From an uncultured Lactobacillus sp. (lineage in GTDB: Bacteria > Bacillota > Bacilli > Lactobacillales > Lactobacillaceae): DNA of 64,000 nucleotides. The stretch spans positions 21,010-85,009 of the forward strand of contig NZ_CALYQV010000002.1 in the NCBI RefSeq assembly GCF_945290125.1, written 5' to 3'. Below the pieces are notes generated by a model. The model saw nothing but the letters and a program-made list of their open reading frames with translations, had not been told where the DNA came from and ran no database searches. Made by a program: the position numbers and the translations under genes. Every line of letters begins with the position of its first letter. Positions within the stretch are counted from its first letter, which is position 1. Positions 16,659 to 27,450 of the stretch are shown here, piece after piece.

Positions 16659-16718
16659 CACTTGCAAGTTTTGCTTACAAATAATATAACTGATATGTAA
16701 ATTATAATTTCTTACATC

Positions 16719-16753
16719 AAAACCCACTTTCTCTTTAACTGAAAGTGGGTTTT
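16719..16753. terminator. Bidirectional terminator after pepF
   Basis: AAAACCCACTTTC / GAAAGTGGGTTTT is a perfect 13-bp stem between the convergent pepF and glnQ-like genes. Confidence 0.88.
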
Positions 16754-16827
16754 AAATTGTAAAATTTTTTACGCTTTACTTTTGTTACTAAGTTATTGGG
16801 CTAAATTGCCAGCAGGTAGGTTAATTT

Positions 16828-17577
16828 TTATGCTTCCAATACTCTGGCTAAAAAGTCCTGGGCACGCGGAGTTTGCGGCTGTGCAAAAAATTGTTGTGGT
16901 GCAGCTTTTTCCTGAATATAGCCGTCTGCCATAAACCATACTTCATCCGCAACATTTTTGGCAAAGCCCATTTCGTGAGTCACAACGACCATTGTCATCC
17001 CTTTTTGGGCCAAATCCTGCATTACCTTCAATACCTCGCCTACCATTTCTGGATCAAGCGCCGAAGTTGGTTCGTCAAAGAGCATTACTTCGGGATCCAT
17101 TGCCAAAGCGCGTGCAATAGCAACCCTTTGCTGCTGTCCACCGGAAAGGCTGGTTGGAAAAGCATCTGCCTTGTCAGCTAAACCTACTTGATCTAACAGC
17201 TCAAGCCCTTTAGCTTTAGCATCACTGTCACTCAGCCCTTTTACTTTCATAGGTGCCAATTTGATATTTTCAATAATGCTCATATGAGGAAACAAGTTAA
17301 ACTGCTGAAAAACCATTCCCATTCTCTCGCGTAATTTATCAAGCTGGTCTTCGCTTAAAGCAGTTAATTCTTTATCTTCAAAAATCACTTTGCCGGAAGA
17401 TGGCTGATCTAGCAAATTTAAGCACCGTAAAAATGTACTTTTACCAGCACCTGAAGGACCAATTAAGCAAATAACCTGGCCTTCATTGACTTGAGCGTTG
17501 ATATCTTTTAGAACTTCATTACTACCAAATTTTTTCTGCAAGTGTTCAACTTTAATTACGGGTTTTGCGTTAGTCAT
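16828..17577 (-). CDS. glnQ: Polar amino acid ABC transporter ATPase (GlnQ-like)
   Basis: 249 residues. Walker A is GPSGAGKST, the Q-loop is in FQQFNLFPH, the signature is [15 protein letters not shown] and Walker B is [14 protein letters not shown], followed by the switch His in VVTHEMGF. This is the PAAT/GlnQ subgroup that powers uptake of glutamine, glutamate, arginine or similar. It overlaps the end of the binding-protein/permease gene by 8 nt, so the two form a translationally coupled importer. The exact substrate cannot be read from the sequence. Confidence 0.92.
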   Translation of the reverse strand: MTNAKPVIKVEHLQKKFGSNEVLKDINAQVNEGQVICLIGPSGAGKSTFLRCLNLLDQPSSGKVIFEDKELTALSEDQLDKLRERMGMVFQQFNLFPHMSIIENIKLAPMKVKGLSDSDAKAKGLELLDQVGLADKADAFPTSLSGGQQQRVAIARALAMDPEVMLFDEPTSALDPEMVGEVLKVMQDLAQKGMTMVVVTHEMGFAKNVADEVWFMADGYIQEKAAPQQFFAQPQTPRAQDFLARVLEA

Positions 17578-19063
17578 GATTCATTTTCCTTTCAATTACT
17601 TTCATTAGACTGGATAAACCAAAAGTAATGATGAAGTATAAGATCATTGTGATTACCAATGGCATAACTCCACGATATGTATCAGCCTGGACTACCCGTG
17701 ACTGATAAATCAAATCTTTGACGCCTATTACCGAAACTATAGAGCTTTCCTTGATTAGAGAAACAAATTCGTTTCCCAGAGCCGGCCAAATATTTTTCAT
17801 TGCCTGCGGCATAATGACGTAACGCATAGTTGCTGTCCGTGACAAGCCTAAAGAACGAGAAGCCTCTGTCTGGCCAACAGCAATCGAATTAATGCCTGAG
17901 CGAATTACCTCCGCTACATAAGCTGCAGAGTTAAGAGAAACAGCAATTATACCGGACAGTAAAGCCGGAATATTTATCACTAATCCTAAGCCAAAATAAA
18001 CAAAGAGTAATTGTACCATTAAGGGCGTACCACGGATAAATTCAACATATGCTGTCGCAATCGAACGGGCAATTTGATTATGTCCTAACCGCATAAATGC
18101 CAATATTGCACCTAATAAGAATCCAAAAAAGACAGAAATTGCGGAAATAAATAAGGTATAGCCAACTCCTGCAATAAAGAAGTCTTTATAGGCCCACATT
18201 GAATTGGATGCTTTAACTTCTTTTTTCGTTTTACCACTTGTTAAGTATTTGCCTGCTTGCGGTAAATACTTTTTATTGATTAAATCTTTCTGCTTAATTT
18301 CTGCAATTGATTTGTTAGCAGATTTGACTAAACTATTAGCTCCCTTATGAAAAGCAACTGATGTAGCAGATGACTCGGTCTTTAGACCTGCTGGAATCAC
18401 CATTATGCCATCAGTATTTTGAGCAAAAGCCTCAGCTGTTGCCTTGTCAACAGATACCGCATCAACCTTGTGCGTTTTTAATCCTAAAACCAAGTCGTTG
18501 TCTTTATCCATGGTTTTCAGTTTGACATTTTTGGCCTGTTTCTTAAGCATTGTTGCTTGCATGCTACCAGTTTGAGCACCAATTGACTTGCCGGCAAAAG
18601 ACTTATAATTATGATATTTACCCTTATCTTCTGTTCTTATCAGTAATTTTTGTTCACTTCTATAATATGGTTGACTAAAGGCGACACTTTGAGCCCTTTT
18701 AGGTGTTGCATTCATTCCGGCAATGACCATGTCAACTTTTCCAGTTTCAAGACCTACTAAAAGAGAATCAAAGTCCATGGACCGCACTACAAGCTTAACA
18801 CCCATATCATGGGCAATTTTTTCTCCTACTTCAACATCCATACCTACTATTTTAGATTTGCCGTTAATGTTTTTGACAAATTCATAGGGAGGATAATCTG
18901 GACTGGTCCCCATGACTAGCTCGCCTTTTTGTCGGACTTTTCGTAGATAATTGTCAGTTCTTTGTTCAGTTTGTCCTTTATCAGCTGCTGCAGTTTGGGG
19001 TAACAGAGTTAACATCAAGACTGCTATCAACAAAGTTTCAAGCAATTTCCACGGTTTCTTCAT
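17570..19063 (-). CDS. glnP: Amino acid ABC transporter, fused substrate-binding protein and permease (GlnP-like)
   Basis: 497 residues. It has a signal or anchor peptide (1-27), a periplasmic-binding-protein-like domain (about 38-270, with [12 protein letters not shown] and [15 protein letters not shown]) and a permease domain (about 285-495) with the EAA-loop region around [21 protein letters not shown]. The binding domain is covalently attached outside the cell, as in lactococcal GlnP, but with one binding domain rather than two. With GlnQ it makes a complete importer. GGAGG lies before the ATG. Confidence 0.9.
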   Translation of the reverse strand: MKKPWKLLETLLIAVLMLTLLPQTAAADKGQTEQRTDNYLRKVRQKGELVMGTSPDYPPYEFVKNINGKSKIVGMDVEVGEKIAHDMGVKLVVRSMDFDSLLVGLETGKVDMVIAGMNATPKRAQSVAFSQPYYRSEQKLLIRTEDKGKYHNYKSFAGKSIGAQTGSMQATMLKKQAKNVKLKTMDKDNDLVLGLKTHKVDAVSVDKATAEAFAQNTDGIMVIPAGLKTESSATSVAFHKGANSLVKSANKSIAEIKQKDLINKKYLPQAGKYLTSGKTKKEVKASNSMWAYKDFFIAGVGYTLFISAISVFFGFLLGAILAFMRLGHNQIARSIATAYVEFIRGTPLMVQLLFVYFGLGLVINIPALLSGIIAVSLNSAAYVAEVIRSGINSIAVGQTEASRSLGLSRTATMRYVIMPQAMKNIWPALGNEFVSLIKESSIVSVIGVKDLIYQSRVVQADTYRGVMPLVITMILYFIITFGLSSLMKVIERKMNHD

Positions 19064-19157
19064 AATTTTCCTCCATTATTTGTTTTTATTATGACAATTA
19101 TAAAGATATAAAAAAAGAATTACAACTATTACTTAATAACAATATTTTTTTAAGTAA

Positions 19158-19203
19158 TAAAAAAAGGCTCTATTTATTAGTAAGAACAACTAGTATATAG
19201 AGC
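19158..19203 (-). terminator. Terminator of the lactate oxidase gene
   Basis: On the minus strand GCTCTAT...ATAGAGC pair with an imperfect inner stem, followed by a run of T. Confidence 0.7.
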
Positions 19204-19231
19204 GATTTTACTATTTAAATTTCCAAATTAA

Positions 19232-20461
19232 TTAAGCTTGAGAAGCACCGGTTACGGCATCTGAACCATTATTTTTCAATTGGTTTTCAGCAGTCACAGG
19301 ATATGGCTTAACTCTTGAAGGATCAGTATTTGACTTTAAGTTATCAGCCGTATAATTAATATGAGTAATCTTAGCATGTTTAACATCGTCAATTGTCTTG
19401 CAGCCGGTCAATTGCATGTCAATTAACAGTTCTTGATTAAGTTGTTCAATAACTGATTGAACACCCTTGGCACCACCCAGTGCTAGACCATATAGATATG
19501 GACGGCCAATACCCACCATATCAGCACCAAGAGCCAAAGCCTTAAAGACGTGCGAACCACGGCGAACACCAGAATCAAAGACAATCGGAACCCGATGATT
19601 AACAGCTTTCGCAATTTCTGGCAACATGTCAATTGTTGCAGGGCCACAATCTACCTCACGACCACCATGGTTAGTGACATAAATACCGTCAGCACCAGCA
19701 CCCATAGCGATATAAGCATCCTCAGCACAAACAACACCTTTAACGAATACAGGTAAGCCAGACATTTCCTTGATACGTCTAACATCTTGTGGGCCAATCT
19801 TTTGGGCCGAAGAAGCATACATTTGAGCTACAGTTTGGCCTTCACCTTTAGCTCCTTGGTAGCGGGTAAAGAAATCTAAAGGTACAGGATAAGCAAAGTT
19901 AGTTCTAAGATTAGCTTCACGAAAGCCAGAAATCAACGCATCTACTGTCAGAAAAATTCCCTTATAGCCGGCTTTCTTAACTGCATCAAAGACCATTTTA
20001 TTAAAGTCCCAGTCTTTACTAAGGTACAGCTGGAAAAAGCGTGGTGCATCTGGAGCTGCTGCAGCAATATCTTCAACGCTCTTATTTGCATATGTACTGG
20101 ATGAAAAGAGTGCACCAGCTGCTGCTGCGCCCTTTTGGGTAGCAATTTCTGCATCCTTATGAGCAATTCCGTGACAAGCAATAGGTGAGATCATCACCGG
20201 TGTTTTCAGTTTCATGTCCATAAATTCAGTATCTAATTGCGGATGATCCATATTAGTCAAAGCACGCGGTACAATTTGAAAATGGTTGAAAGCTGTAGTG
20301 TTGTTACGCCAAGTCCATTCATTTTCAGATCCCGAAGCAATATAATAATATGCTCCTTCAGGCATAACTTCCTTTGCCCGTTCCTCAAGTTCATCGAGGT
20401 TGACCATATTTAAAGCTTCATTACGTTCGCTTTGAGGAAAACCGTTATAATAGTATGTCAT
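19232..20461 (-). CDS. lctO: FMN-dependent L-lactate oxidase with C-terminal FMN-acceptor-like tag
   Basis: Oxidises L-lactate (or another 2-hydroxy acid) to the keto acid, passing electrons to O2 as H2O2. The TIM-barrel motifs are present: YYYIASGSENEW, SPIACHG, FVKGV, and the catalytic THIS-type segment VTNHGGREVD, followed by DSGVRRG and the FMN phosphate-binding GIGRPYLYGL. Aerococcus lactate oxidase is ~374 residues and ends about where the IDDVK segment ends here. This protein has 409, with a ~35-residue polar extension ending D-A-V-T-G-A-S-Q-A (D401-S407), which fits the covalent-FMN acceptor motif. AGGAG precedes the ATG. It is monocistronic with its own terminator. Which hydroxy acid it prefers is not certain. 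Confidence 0.88.
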   Translation of the reverse strand: MTYYYNGFPQSERNEALNMVNLDELEERAKEVMPEGAYYYIASGSENEWTWRNNTTAFNHFQIVPRALTNMDHPQLDTEFMDMKLKTPVMISPIACHGIAHKDAEIATQKGAAAAGALFSSSTYANKSVEDIAAAAPDAPRFFQLYLSKDWDFNKMVFDAVKKAGYKGIFLTVDALISGFREANLRTNFAYPVPLDFFTRYQGAKGEGQTVAQMYASSAQKIGPQDVRRIKEMSGLPVFVKGVVCAEDAYIAMGAGADGIYVTNHGGREVDCGPATIDMLPEIAKAVNHRVPIVFDSGVRRGSHVFKALALGADMVGIGRPYLYGLALGGAKGVQSVIEQLNQELLIDMQLTGCKTIDDVKHAKITHINYTADNLKSNTDPSRVKPYPVTAENQLKNNGSDAVTGASQA

Positions 20462-20621
20462 TATTAAGACTCCTCTTCTTTATTATTATTTCCGCTTTTT
20501 ATTATACATGTAAATGCATACAAAAGTTAGTGAAATTTTAAAAGGAATGTTTAAATTACAAGATTTATACTATAATTTTTTCACAAAAATAATAGCAGTT
20601 TTATCCTTTTAGCCAGCCTTG

Positions 20622-21419
20622 CTATAATTTATGCTTAATGATGTGAGTGAAATAAGTAACAAGATAAATCGCTACTTCAATTACAGCTATAAAAAAGGTT
20701 ACAGGCAAATTAGTAATGTAGCCCAGATATAATCCGAGCCAAACGCCAATTAAAGCGAAAAAGACAGACCAAGCGATCATTGACGGAATAGTTTTGCCGA
20801 GATAATTAGCAGTAGCAGGTGGCAAAGTCAACAAAATAAACACTAAAAGAGAGCCAACTATTTGTGCGCCGATTGAAACAGACATTGCTAAAGTTATTAA
20901 AAAAATCACGCTGATTGCTCCGGTTTTTACCCCATGAGCAAGTGCACCAATGTGATCAAAGGAATCAAAGTTTAGGGGCCGTTGAATACTAAAAATCATT
21001 AGTAGCACTATTACGGACAAGACTATTAGTTGAATTACGCCTTGATGGTCAACTCCGATAATACTACCAAACAAGATGTTAGTAGCATAATTGCTGTTTG
21101 CACCGGATATTGCCAGAAAAAGAACGCCCAAGCCAGTAAATAAAGCTGAAATTGCACTGATTGAGGATTCTTTTTGCTCGCTATGAAGCGATAGTTCTCC
21201 CACACTAATTGAACCAAGCAGCGTAAATAGCAGCATGCCCCACAGAGGGCCAATTCCAAGCCAAACTGCAAACGCAGCTCCAGCAAAACCAATTTCCGAC
21301 AATGTATGTGCTAAAAAACTAAAATTGCGCGCAACTACATAGACGCCTACTGTACCACAAGTTATGGCAATAAAGGTGCTAGCTAGAAAGGCATTACGCA
21401 TAAAACCATAGGCAAACAT
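20622..21419 (-). CDS. adcB: Zinc/manganese ABC transporter permease (AdcB/ZnuB-like)
   Basis: 265 residues of mostly hydrophobic sequence with 7-9 membrane segments, matching the ABC-3 permease family (PF00950), including SEIGFAGAAFAVW and LPPATANYL. It works with the ATPase whose stop codon overlaps its ATG, and with the lipoprotein encoded two genes upstream. It is the last gene of adcA-amidase-adcC-adcB. Zinc is favoured over manganese from resemblance and from the zinc-type amidase in the same operon. Confidence 0.87.
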   Translation of the reverse strand: MFAYGFMRNAFLASTFIAITCGTVGVYVVARNFSFLAHTLSEIGFAGAAFAVWLGIGPLWGMLLFTLLGSISVGELSLHSEQKESSISAISALFTGLGVLFLAISGANSNYATNILFGSIIGVDHQGVIQLIVLSVIVLLMIFSIQRPLNFDSFDHIGALAHGVKTGAISVIFLITLAMSVSIGAQIVGSLLVFILLTLPPATANYLGKTIPSMIAWSVFFALIGVWLGLYLGYITNLPVTFFIAVIEVAIYLVTYFTHIIKHKL

Positions 21420-22072
21420 TATTCATATGCCTCCTTAAATTGAGACATTTCACCATGCTCAATTTGACCATGGTTTAAATATAAATAATTCTGCATATAT
21501 TTGTGAGCTAATGACACATCATGAGTCACAAATAAGACTGTTATTTTATGTTTTGCATTCAAATGCTTGATTAACTTCATCAATTCATCCTTAGCCATAG
21601 GATCAAGACTTGCTGTAGCTTCATCTAAAATAATCATGTTCGGATTATCCAGTAAAGCTTGCGCTAAATAAGCTCTTTGTTTTTGACCGCCAGAAGCCTC
21701 CCCCATCCGAGTATTTTTAATTTGATACAGGTTGGTTTCTTCTAGTTGCTTTTTTATTGCTTTCTTGACAGTACTACTTTTGATAATAGGGGCATTTAAC
21801 CCTACAAATGCTTCGATTGATAACGGATATTCAGCATCTATGTTGCGAAACTGAGGCACGTACCCCAGCCGAACATCATCCGCAAACTTAAATTCACCCG
21901 CACTAGGTGTCAACATACCCATTAGAATGTTAATTAGAGTTGTTTTTCCTGTACCGTTCGGACCTAGAAGAGCCGTAAGCGAGCCCTTTTCTAACTTAAA
22001 ATTCAAATTATTGAAAATAGTATTTTTGTCAAATCTCATTGCGAGATTAGTGACTTCTAAAATATCAGACAA
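21419..22072 (-). CDS. adcC: Zinc/manganese ABC transporter ATPase (AdcC/ZnuC-like)
   Basis: 217 residues. Walker A is GPNGTGKTT, the signature is ASGGQKQRAYLAQAL and Walker B is MIILDEATASLDP, with the switch His in VTHD. It is slightly shorter than usual ZnuC. The first codon of the supported N-terminus (SDILEV) is TTG at 22072; no better in-frame ATG lies before Walker A. It overlaps adcB by one base and starts 21 nt after the amidase stop codon. Confidence 0.88.
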   Translation of the reverse strand: MSDILEVTNLAMRFDKNTIFNNLNFKLEKGSLTALLGPNGTGKTTLINILMGMLTPSAGEFKFADDVRLGYVPQFRNIDAEYPLSIEAFVGLNAPIIKSSTVKKAIKKQLEETNLYQIKNTRMGEASGGQKQRAYLAQALLDNPNMIILDEATASLDPMAKDELMKLIKHLNAKHKITVLFVTHDVSLAHKYMQNYLYLNHGQIEHGEMSQFKEAYE

Positions 22073-22093
22073 TTTACATTATTCCCACTTTTA

Positions 22094-23239
22094 TTATTTA
22101 AAATTGCCCACTTTGACAAATTGATTAACATCAATCGGGTAATATTTGCGGCCCATAATTTTTACACGACCGCCATACGTACGGACATAGTTGCCACGAT
22201 ACAATTTATTGGTACCAACTCGCTGACCGTTACCATCATAAATATAAGCATTATGACCTAAACATTGAAGTTTACCTTCTACGTTGCTGGCAACGACATA
22301 TTCATTAATACCTATTTGTAAATATTTGCGCTTTTGAATAGTTAGATCACCATAAATGGTTAGCTTGGAGCCAGCTTTTTTAGTTGGTAAATCCGTTGCT
22401 ACCCCATTTTTATCATAAACAAGCGCATTATGCATCAGAGTCCTAGTAGCGACCGGTTTTGGCAAAACAGCAGGTTTTTTAGCGGGTACAACAGGTGTTG
22501 TAGGTGCTGGAACCTGTGTAACTATCGGATTACTACCAACAGGAGCAGTTGGTATTGCTGAAGCCCCTTGATCATAATAATACTTAACCAGATCAAAGAA
22601 GTCATCCATGGAGTAACCCCATTTTGCAAAATAACCATCCGGATCAGTGTGATCAGTTCCGCCTAAAAATTTAGATACAGCATGATGAGACCAAATCGTA
22701 CCTTTACCATCATGAACAGCATTATCCGGTACTAAATTATACTTGTGCAAAAGCTGCGCAACGTAAACAGCATCATTGTTGACACCTTTGGCAAAATCAG
22801 CAAGATTATTTTCCTCACATAATTCCACTTGAATAAAACGATTATTGGCTACAGGGCCTGCACCCCAAACGCCATAATCAGGAGTTGTCATCTGAATAAC
22901 TCCAGTCTTATCCACAAAAGCATGAACATAGGAATAAATATTCATCCATTCACGATTAAAATAAATAGCTTCATTGTGTGCTGTAGCATTAGGCGTAGCA
23001 GTCTCGTGAATAACCACACCTTCGGGCTTGCCGTTGCGATAATTAATTGGATTGGCAGCAGTAAAGTCATTATATTTAATGCCTTCTTGCGCCAAAATTT
23101 GTTCCGCAAATGTTACACCGCTATAACTATTTTGTTTTGCAGTGTCATTAATTGTACCAGCCTGAACTGTTACCGGTTGTGGCACTGCCATGGTTATAAC
23201 AGTTGCCCCCAATGCCAAAACAGCAATCAATTTCTTCAT
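22094..23239 (-). CDS. Secreted N-acetylmuramoyl-L-alanine amidase (Amidase_2) with two SLAP repeats
   Basis: Cuts the bond between muramic acid and the stem peptide in peptidoglycan. The signal peptide spans about 1-28 (Ala-rich, cleavage near VQAG). An Amidase_2 domain follows (about 50-215), with zinc-ligand candidates in VIHETATPN, IWSHHAVSKF and GTDHTDPDG. After a Pro/Val/Thr/Ala linker (about 225-260) come two SLAP domains (PF03217) that hold the enzyme on the wall. I start at ATG 23239, which has GAGG 8 nt upstream; ATG 23245 is possible. It lies 13 nt after adcA and 21 nt before adcC, so it is transcribed inside the zinc-uptake operon. Confidence 0.88.
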   Translation of the reverse strand: MKKLIAVLALGATVITMAVPQPVTVQAGTINDTAKQNSYSGVTFAEQILAQEGIKYNDFTAANPINYRNGKPEGVVIHETATPNATAHNEAIYFNREWMNIYSYVHAFVDKTGVIQMTTPDYGVWGAGPVANNRFIQVELCEENNLADFAKGVNNDAVYVAQLLHKYNLVPDNAVHDGKGTIWSHHAVSKFLGGTDHTDPDGYFAKWGYSMDDFFDLVKYYYDQGASAIPTAPVGSNPIVTQVPAPTTPVVPAKKPAVLPKPVATRTLMHNALVYDKNGVATDLPTKKAGSKLTIYGDLTIQKRKYLQIGINEYVVASNVEGKLQCLGHNAYIYDGNGQRVGTNKLYRGNYVRTYGGRVKIMGRKYYPIDVNQFVKVGNFK

Positions 23240-23258
23240 TTTCATCGCCTCATAATAA

Positions 23259-24158
23259 CTACTTTCGGGCTACTTCAGCCAAGTTTTGATAATTATCCTT
23301 CATCCAATCTAAATAATTTGTATTATCAGGAATTGTTTCCCTTACTTTTAAAATAGGAATATTTTGTTTTTGAGCCAATTTCAAAAAATTAGTAACAGTT
23401 GAACTAGATGTCTGTTCATTGTCCACAAAAAATGCAATTTTTTGTTTTTTAATCCCTTCGGTCATTTTTTGAACGGAGACCGGACTGGGATCAGTATTGT
23501 TTTGAATTGCTTTCTCAAAATCTTTATTTGCCACTTTAATATTAACAGATTCTAAGGCATAATCAAAAACAGGTTCACTAACATAAATCGGTTTTTTAAC
23601 ATGATGATTTAATTTAGCAGCAGATCTCTGAATTTGAGCAATCTGGGCTAAATACTTTTTCCCATTTTTACGATAATAACGAGCATGCTCCGGATCTTTT
23701 TTACTGAGCCGCTTAACTAAGTAATTAACATACTTAGTAGGCATAGTCAAATCAAACCAGATATGAGGATTATCACCCTTTTTTAATCCCATTAAGTCTT
23801 CACCAACGCGCACCGGTTTTTTATCAACTGAAGAAGCCAATTTGTCCATCCAGCTGTCATAACCTAACCCATTTTCCACTACTATGTCAGCATTTGATAA
23901 TGCTTTAGCATCATTAGTGGTAGGCTGAAAGTCATGAGGATCAACAGATGACTTGGTAATTATTGCTTCTGCTTTACCGTACTTACCCACTACATTTTGA
24001 GCAATGTCAGAATAAATATTTGTAGTGGTCATAATAGTAATTTTATTACTTTTATGTGGTTTCTGAGAACAAGCACCTAACGTCAAAAGAACTAAACCCA
24101 ATAGGGTAATTGCAGTAAATATCTTTTTTAATCTAGTAAATTTCACTAATGTTGTCAT
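23259..24158 (-). CDS. adcA: Zinc/manganese-binding lipoprotein of ABC transporter (AdcA/ZnuA-like)
   Basis: 299 residues. The lipoprotein signal has lipobox LGAC (Cys about 30), so the mature protein is tethered to the outer face of the membrane. The cluster A-I binding fold (PF01297) has metal-ligand candidates in DPHDFQP, NPHIWFD, the SEPVFDY region and the later DNEQ region. It lacks the long His-rich loop seen in many zinc-specific ZnuA proteins, so manganese cannot be ruled out. It is the first gene of the operon. The start codon follows AAAAGGA very closely; a GTG four codons later is an alternative. Confidence 0.87.
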   Translation of the reverse strand: MTTLVKFTRLKKIFTAITLLGLVLLTLGACSQKPHKSNKITIMTTTNIYSDIAQNVVGKYGKAEAIITKSSVDPHDFQPTTNDAKALSNADIVVENGLGYDSWMDKLASSVDKKPVRVGEDLMGLKKGDNPHIWFDLTMPTKYVNYLVKRLSKKDPEHARYYRKNGKKYLAQIAQIQRSAAKLNHHVKKPIYVSEPVFDYALESVNIKVANKDFEKAIQNNTDPSPVSVQKMTEGIKKQKIAFFVDNEQTSSSTVTNFLKLAQKQNIPILKVRETIPDNTNYLDWMKDNYQNLAEVARK

Positions 24159-24332
24159 TCCTTTTCATTTTGAAGTGCTATTTTAATTAACACGGCAACT
24201 TTTTAATTAATTGCAGTAAAAAACCAAAGTTACTTACCATTAATAACCATTATACACTAAAGACGAATTGCTTTAAAATAGCGTACTATTATAGTTATAT
24301 TACAGTTTTATTGCTAGAAGTAGATAGCATTG

Positions 24333-24395
24333 TTGTTTCCACTAATCTAAAAAGCGTGCGAAATTTTCGCACGCTTTTTAGATTAGTGGAAACAA
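24333..24395. terminator. Long perfect inverted repeat, bidirectional terminator (copy 1)
   Basis: Two 31-nt arms (24333-24363 and 24365-24395) are exact reverse complements, centred on GCGTGCGAAA/TTTCGCACGC. The core and the sequence to its right recur at 27381-27431. Confidence 0.85.
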
Positions 24396-24418
24396 TTAAA
24401 CCTTGTAGTGTACTTTCA

Positions 24419-25888
<1,470 letters not shown>

Positions 25889-25906
25889 CTAAAAATATTT
25901 TAATAA

Positions 25907-27166
25907 TTATTTATTGCTTTTTGGTTCTGAATCAATTTTATTGAAGAAAGGCAGATAAATAAAATAGCTTAAAACACAAATTAAGAATTCATATATTGCC
26001 CAAGCAATACTACCTCCACCTGCTAAGAACCCGTGAACTATTATTGGTGTACCTGTAGGGACACCAATTCCAGGAAGTATGGGTAAAATACCAACTTTTA
26101 TCCCTAAAATGGCAATTATAATGGCAATTAATGGTGTAAGAATGAAAGGAATTGCCAAAATAGGATTCATGACAATAGGAGTACCAAACACTAACGGTTC
26201 GTTAATTCCAAATAAATTTGGAATTATAGATAGTTTACCTAAAGTCCTATATTGCTGTTTGTGTGCCCTTAGCATTGCAACACATAAACCGATTGTTAGC
26301 CCGGAGCCAGCAAAAGTTGACATGCCATAAATAGCTCCAGTATAAATATTAGGAATTACATGTCCAGCATTAAATGCTGCAAGATTGGCGGCATCTAGTG
26401 GCATCCATATTCCTATAAATACTGAGACTACAATCATTACACCATGAATTCCAAAAATCCATAATAGATGAGTGATTAAAACTAACAAAATCATTGTAAA
26501 TGCATTATTACTTAGTAATGTTAATGGAGTGGAAATAATGGTGAAAATAAAATTATGCAGACTTTGAAATTTAGTTAATGAGAATAAATACCGGATTGCT
26601 AGAAAGACAAAAGCAATTATGAATGATGGTATTAATGCTGTGAAAGAGTTCGAAACAGTTGGTGGCACCCCTTCAGGCATTTTGATTGTCCACCCTTTAT
26701 TTTTTAGAAAAAGATATAACTTAGCTACTATTAATGCTACTAAAAACGATGTAAATAGTCCCTTGGCTCCCAGCCATTCTGAGGGCAAAGAAACTATTGA
26801 AGCAGATTTATCTGTATTAAATGGAGTGACAATTAAAAAACTAACTAATGCGATAATACCGGCTTCAATACCATATTTTTTGTTTTCTTGTCCACTTAAC
26901 TCACAAAATTTATTTGCCACTAAAAAGACCGCATATAAACTAAGAACATTGATAGTAATGTTAGCAGGAATACTAAGTATTGACTTAAGATTTAGTGAAA
27001 CTAATAATTTTTGATAGGCAGGGATTTGAAGATTATTTATTAAACTTCCAATCGCACCTAAAATAATAATTGACATTGACGATAACAGACCATCAGAAAT
27101 AGATTTAACATAAATATTATTTTGAATTGTCTGTGCACCTTTTAAAAACTTATCTTGTATTTTCAT
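25907..27166 (-). CDS. PTS EIIC permease, lactose/cellobiose family
   Basis: 419 residues, all EIIC: about ten membrane segments, with the substrate-site motif GINEPLVFGTPIVMNP and the WIFGIHGVMI segment. There is no EIIB or EIIA domain and none is encoded beside it, so it must borrow those components (LacF or others). Paired with a phospho-beta-glucosidase, it most likely imports a beta-glucoside. A good ribosome binding site (GGAGG) precedes the ATG. A palindrome upstream (27326-27345) may be its operator. Confidence 0.88.
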   Translation of the reverse strand: MKIQDKFLKGAQTIQNNIYVKSISDGLLSSMSIIILGAIGSLINNLQIPAYQKLLVSLNLKSILSIPANITINVLSLYAVFLVANKFCELSGQENKKYGIEAGIIALVSFLIVTPFNTDKSASIVSLPSEWLGAKGLFTSFLVALIVAKLYLFLKNKGWTIKMPEGVPPTVSNSFTALIPSFIIAFVFLAIRYLFSLTKFQSLHNFIFTIISTPLTLLSNNAFTMILLVLITHLLWIFGIHGVMIVVSVFIGIWMPLDAANLAAFNAGHVIPNIYTGAIYGMSTFAGSGLTIGLCVAMLRAHKQQYRTLGKLSIIPNLFGINEPLVFGTPIVMNPILAIPFILTPLIAIIIAILGIKVGILPILPGIGVPTGTPIIVHGFLAGGGSIAWAIYEFLICVLSYFIYLPFFNKIDSEPKSNK

Positions 27167-27325
27167 CTATAAACCTCCAATGTTTTTAGATAAAAGCTAT
27201 TTAATTGCTATTAACTGATCAGCTATAAAATATTATTATCTATAAACAGTTAACGTTCTATATGCAAAAACCAGAACTTTTCTAACCATTTCACAGATTA
27301 ATAATTTTGTATACTTTTAATTCAA

Positions 27326-27345
27326 TTAGTATAAAATGATACTAA
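27326..27345. promoter_or_regulatory. Palindrome upstream of the EIIC gene, possible operator
   Basis: TTAGTAT and ATACTAA are perfect reverse complements separated by 6 nt, about 160 bp upstream of the EIIC start. GntR-type sugar regulators bind sites of this kind, but no regulator gene is adjacent. Confidence 0.3.
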
Positions 27346-27380
27346 AATCGACGGACAATTCTTTAAATAATGACAACCTA

Positions 27381-27409
27381 AAAAGCGTGCGAAATTTTCG
27401 CACGCTTTT
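27381..27409. terminator. Terminator (copy 2 of the repeat at 24333-24395)
   Basis: AAAAGCGTGCGAAA / TTTCGCACGCTTTT form a 14-bp stem identical in its core to the other copy. The right flank (AAACAATTAAAC) is also shared. It ends the lrgAB operon. Confidence 0.8.
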
Positions 27410-27450
27410 AGAGTAAGTAAACAATTAAACATAAAACTAATAATTATAAA

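Noticed and set aside
24333-24395. Possible CRISPR repeat or transposon end
   Set aside because: Only two copies occur in the window, each is a hairpin at gene ends, and there are no regular spacers or cas genes; terminator is the simplest reading.
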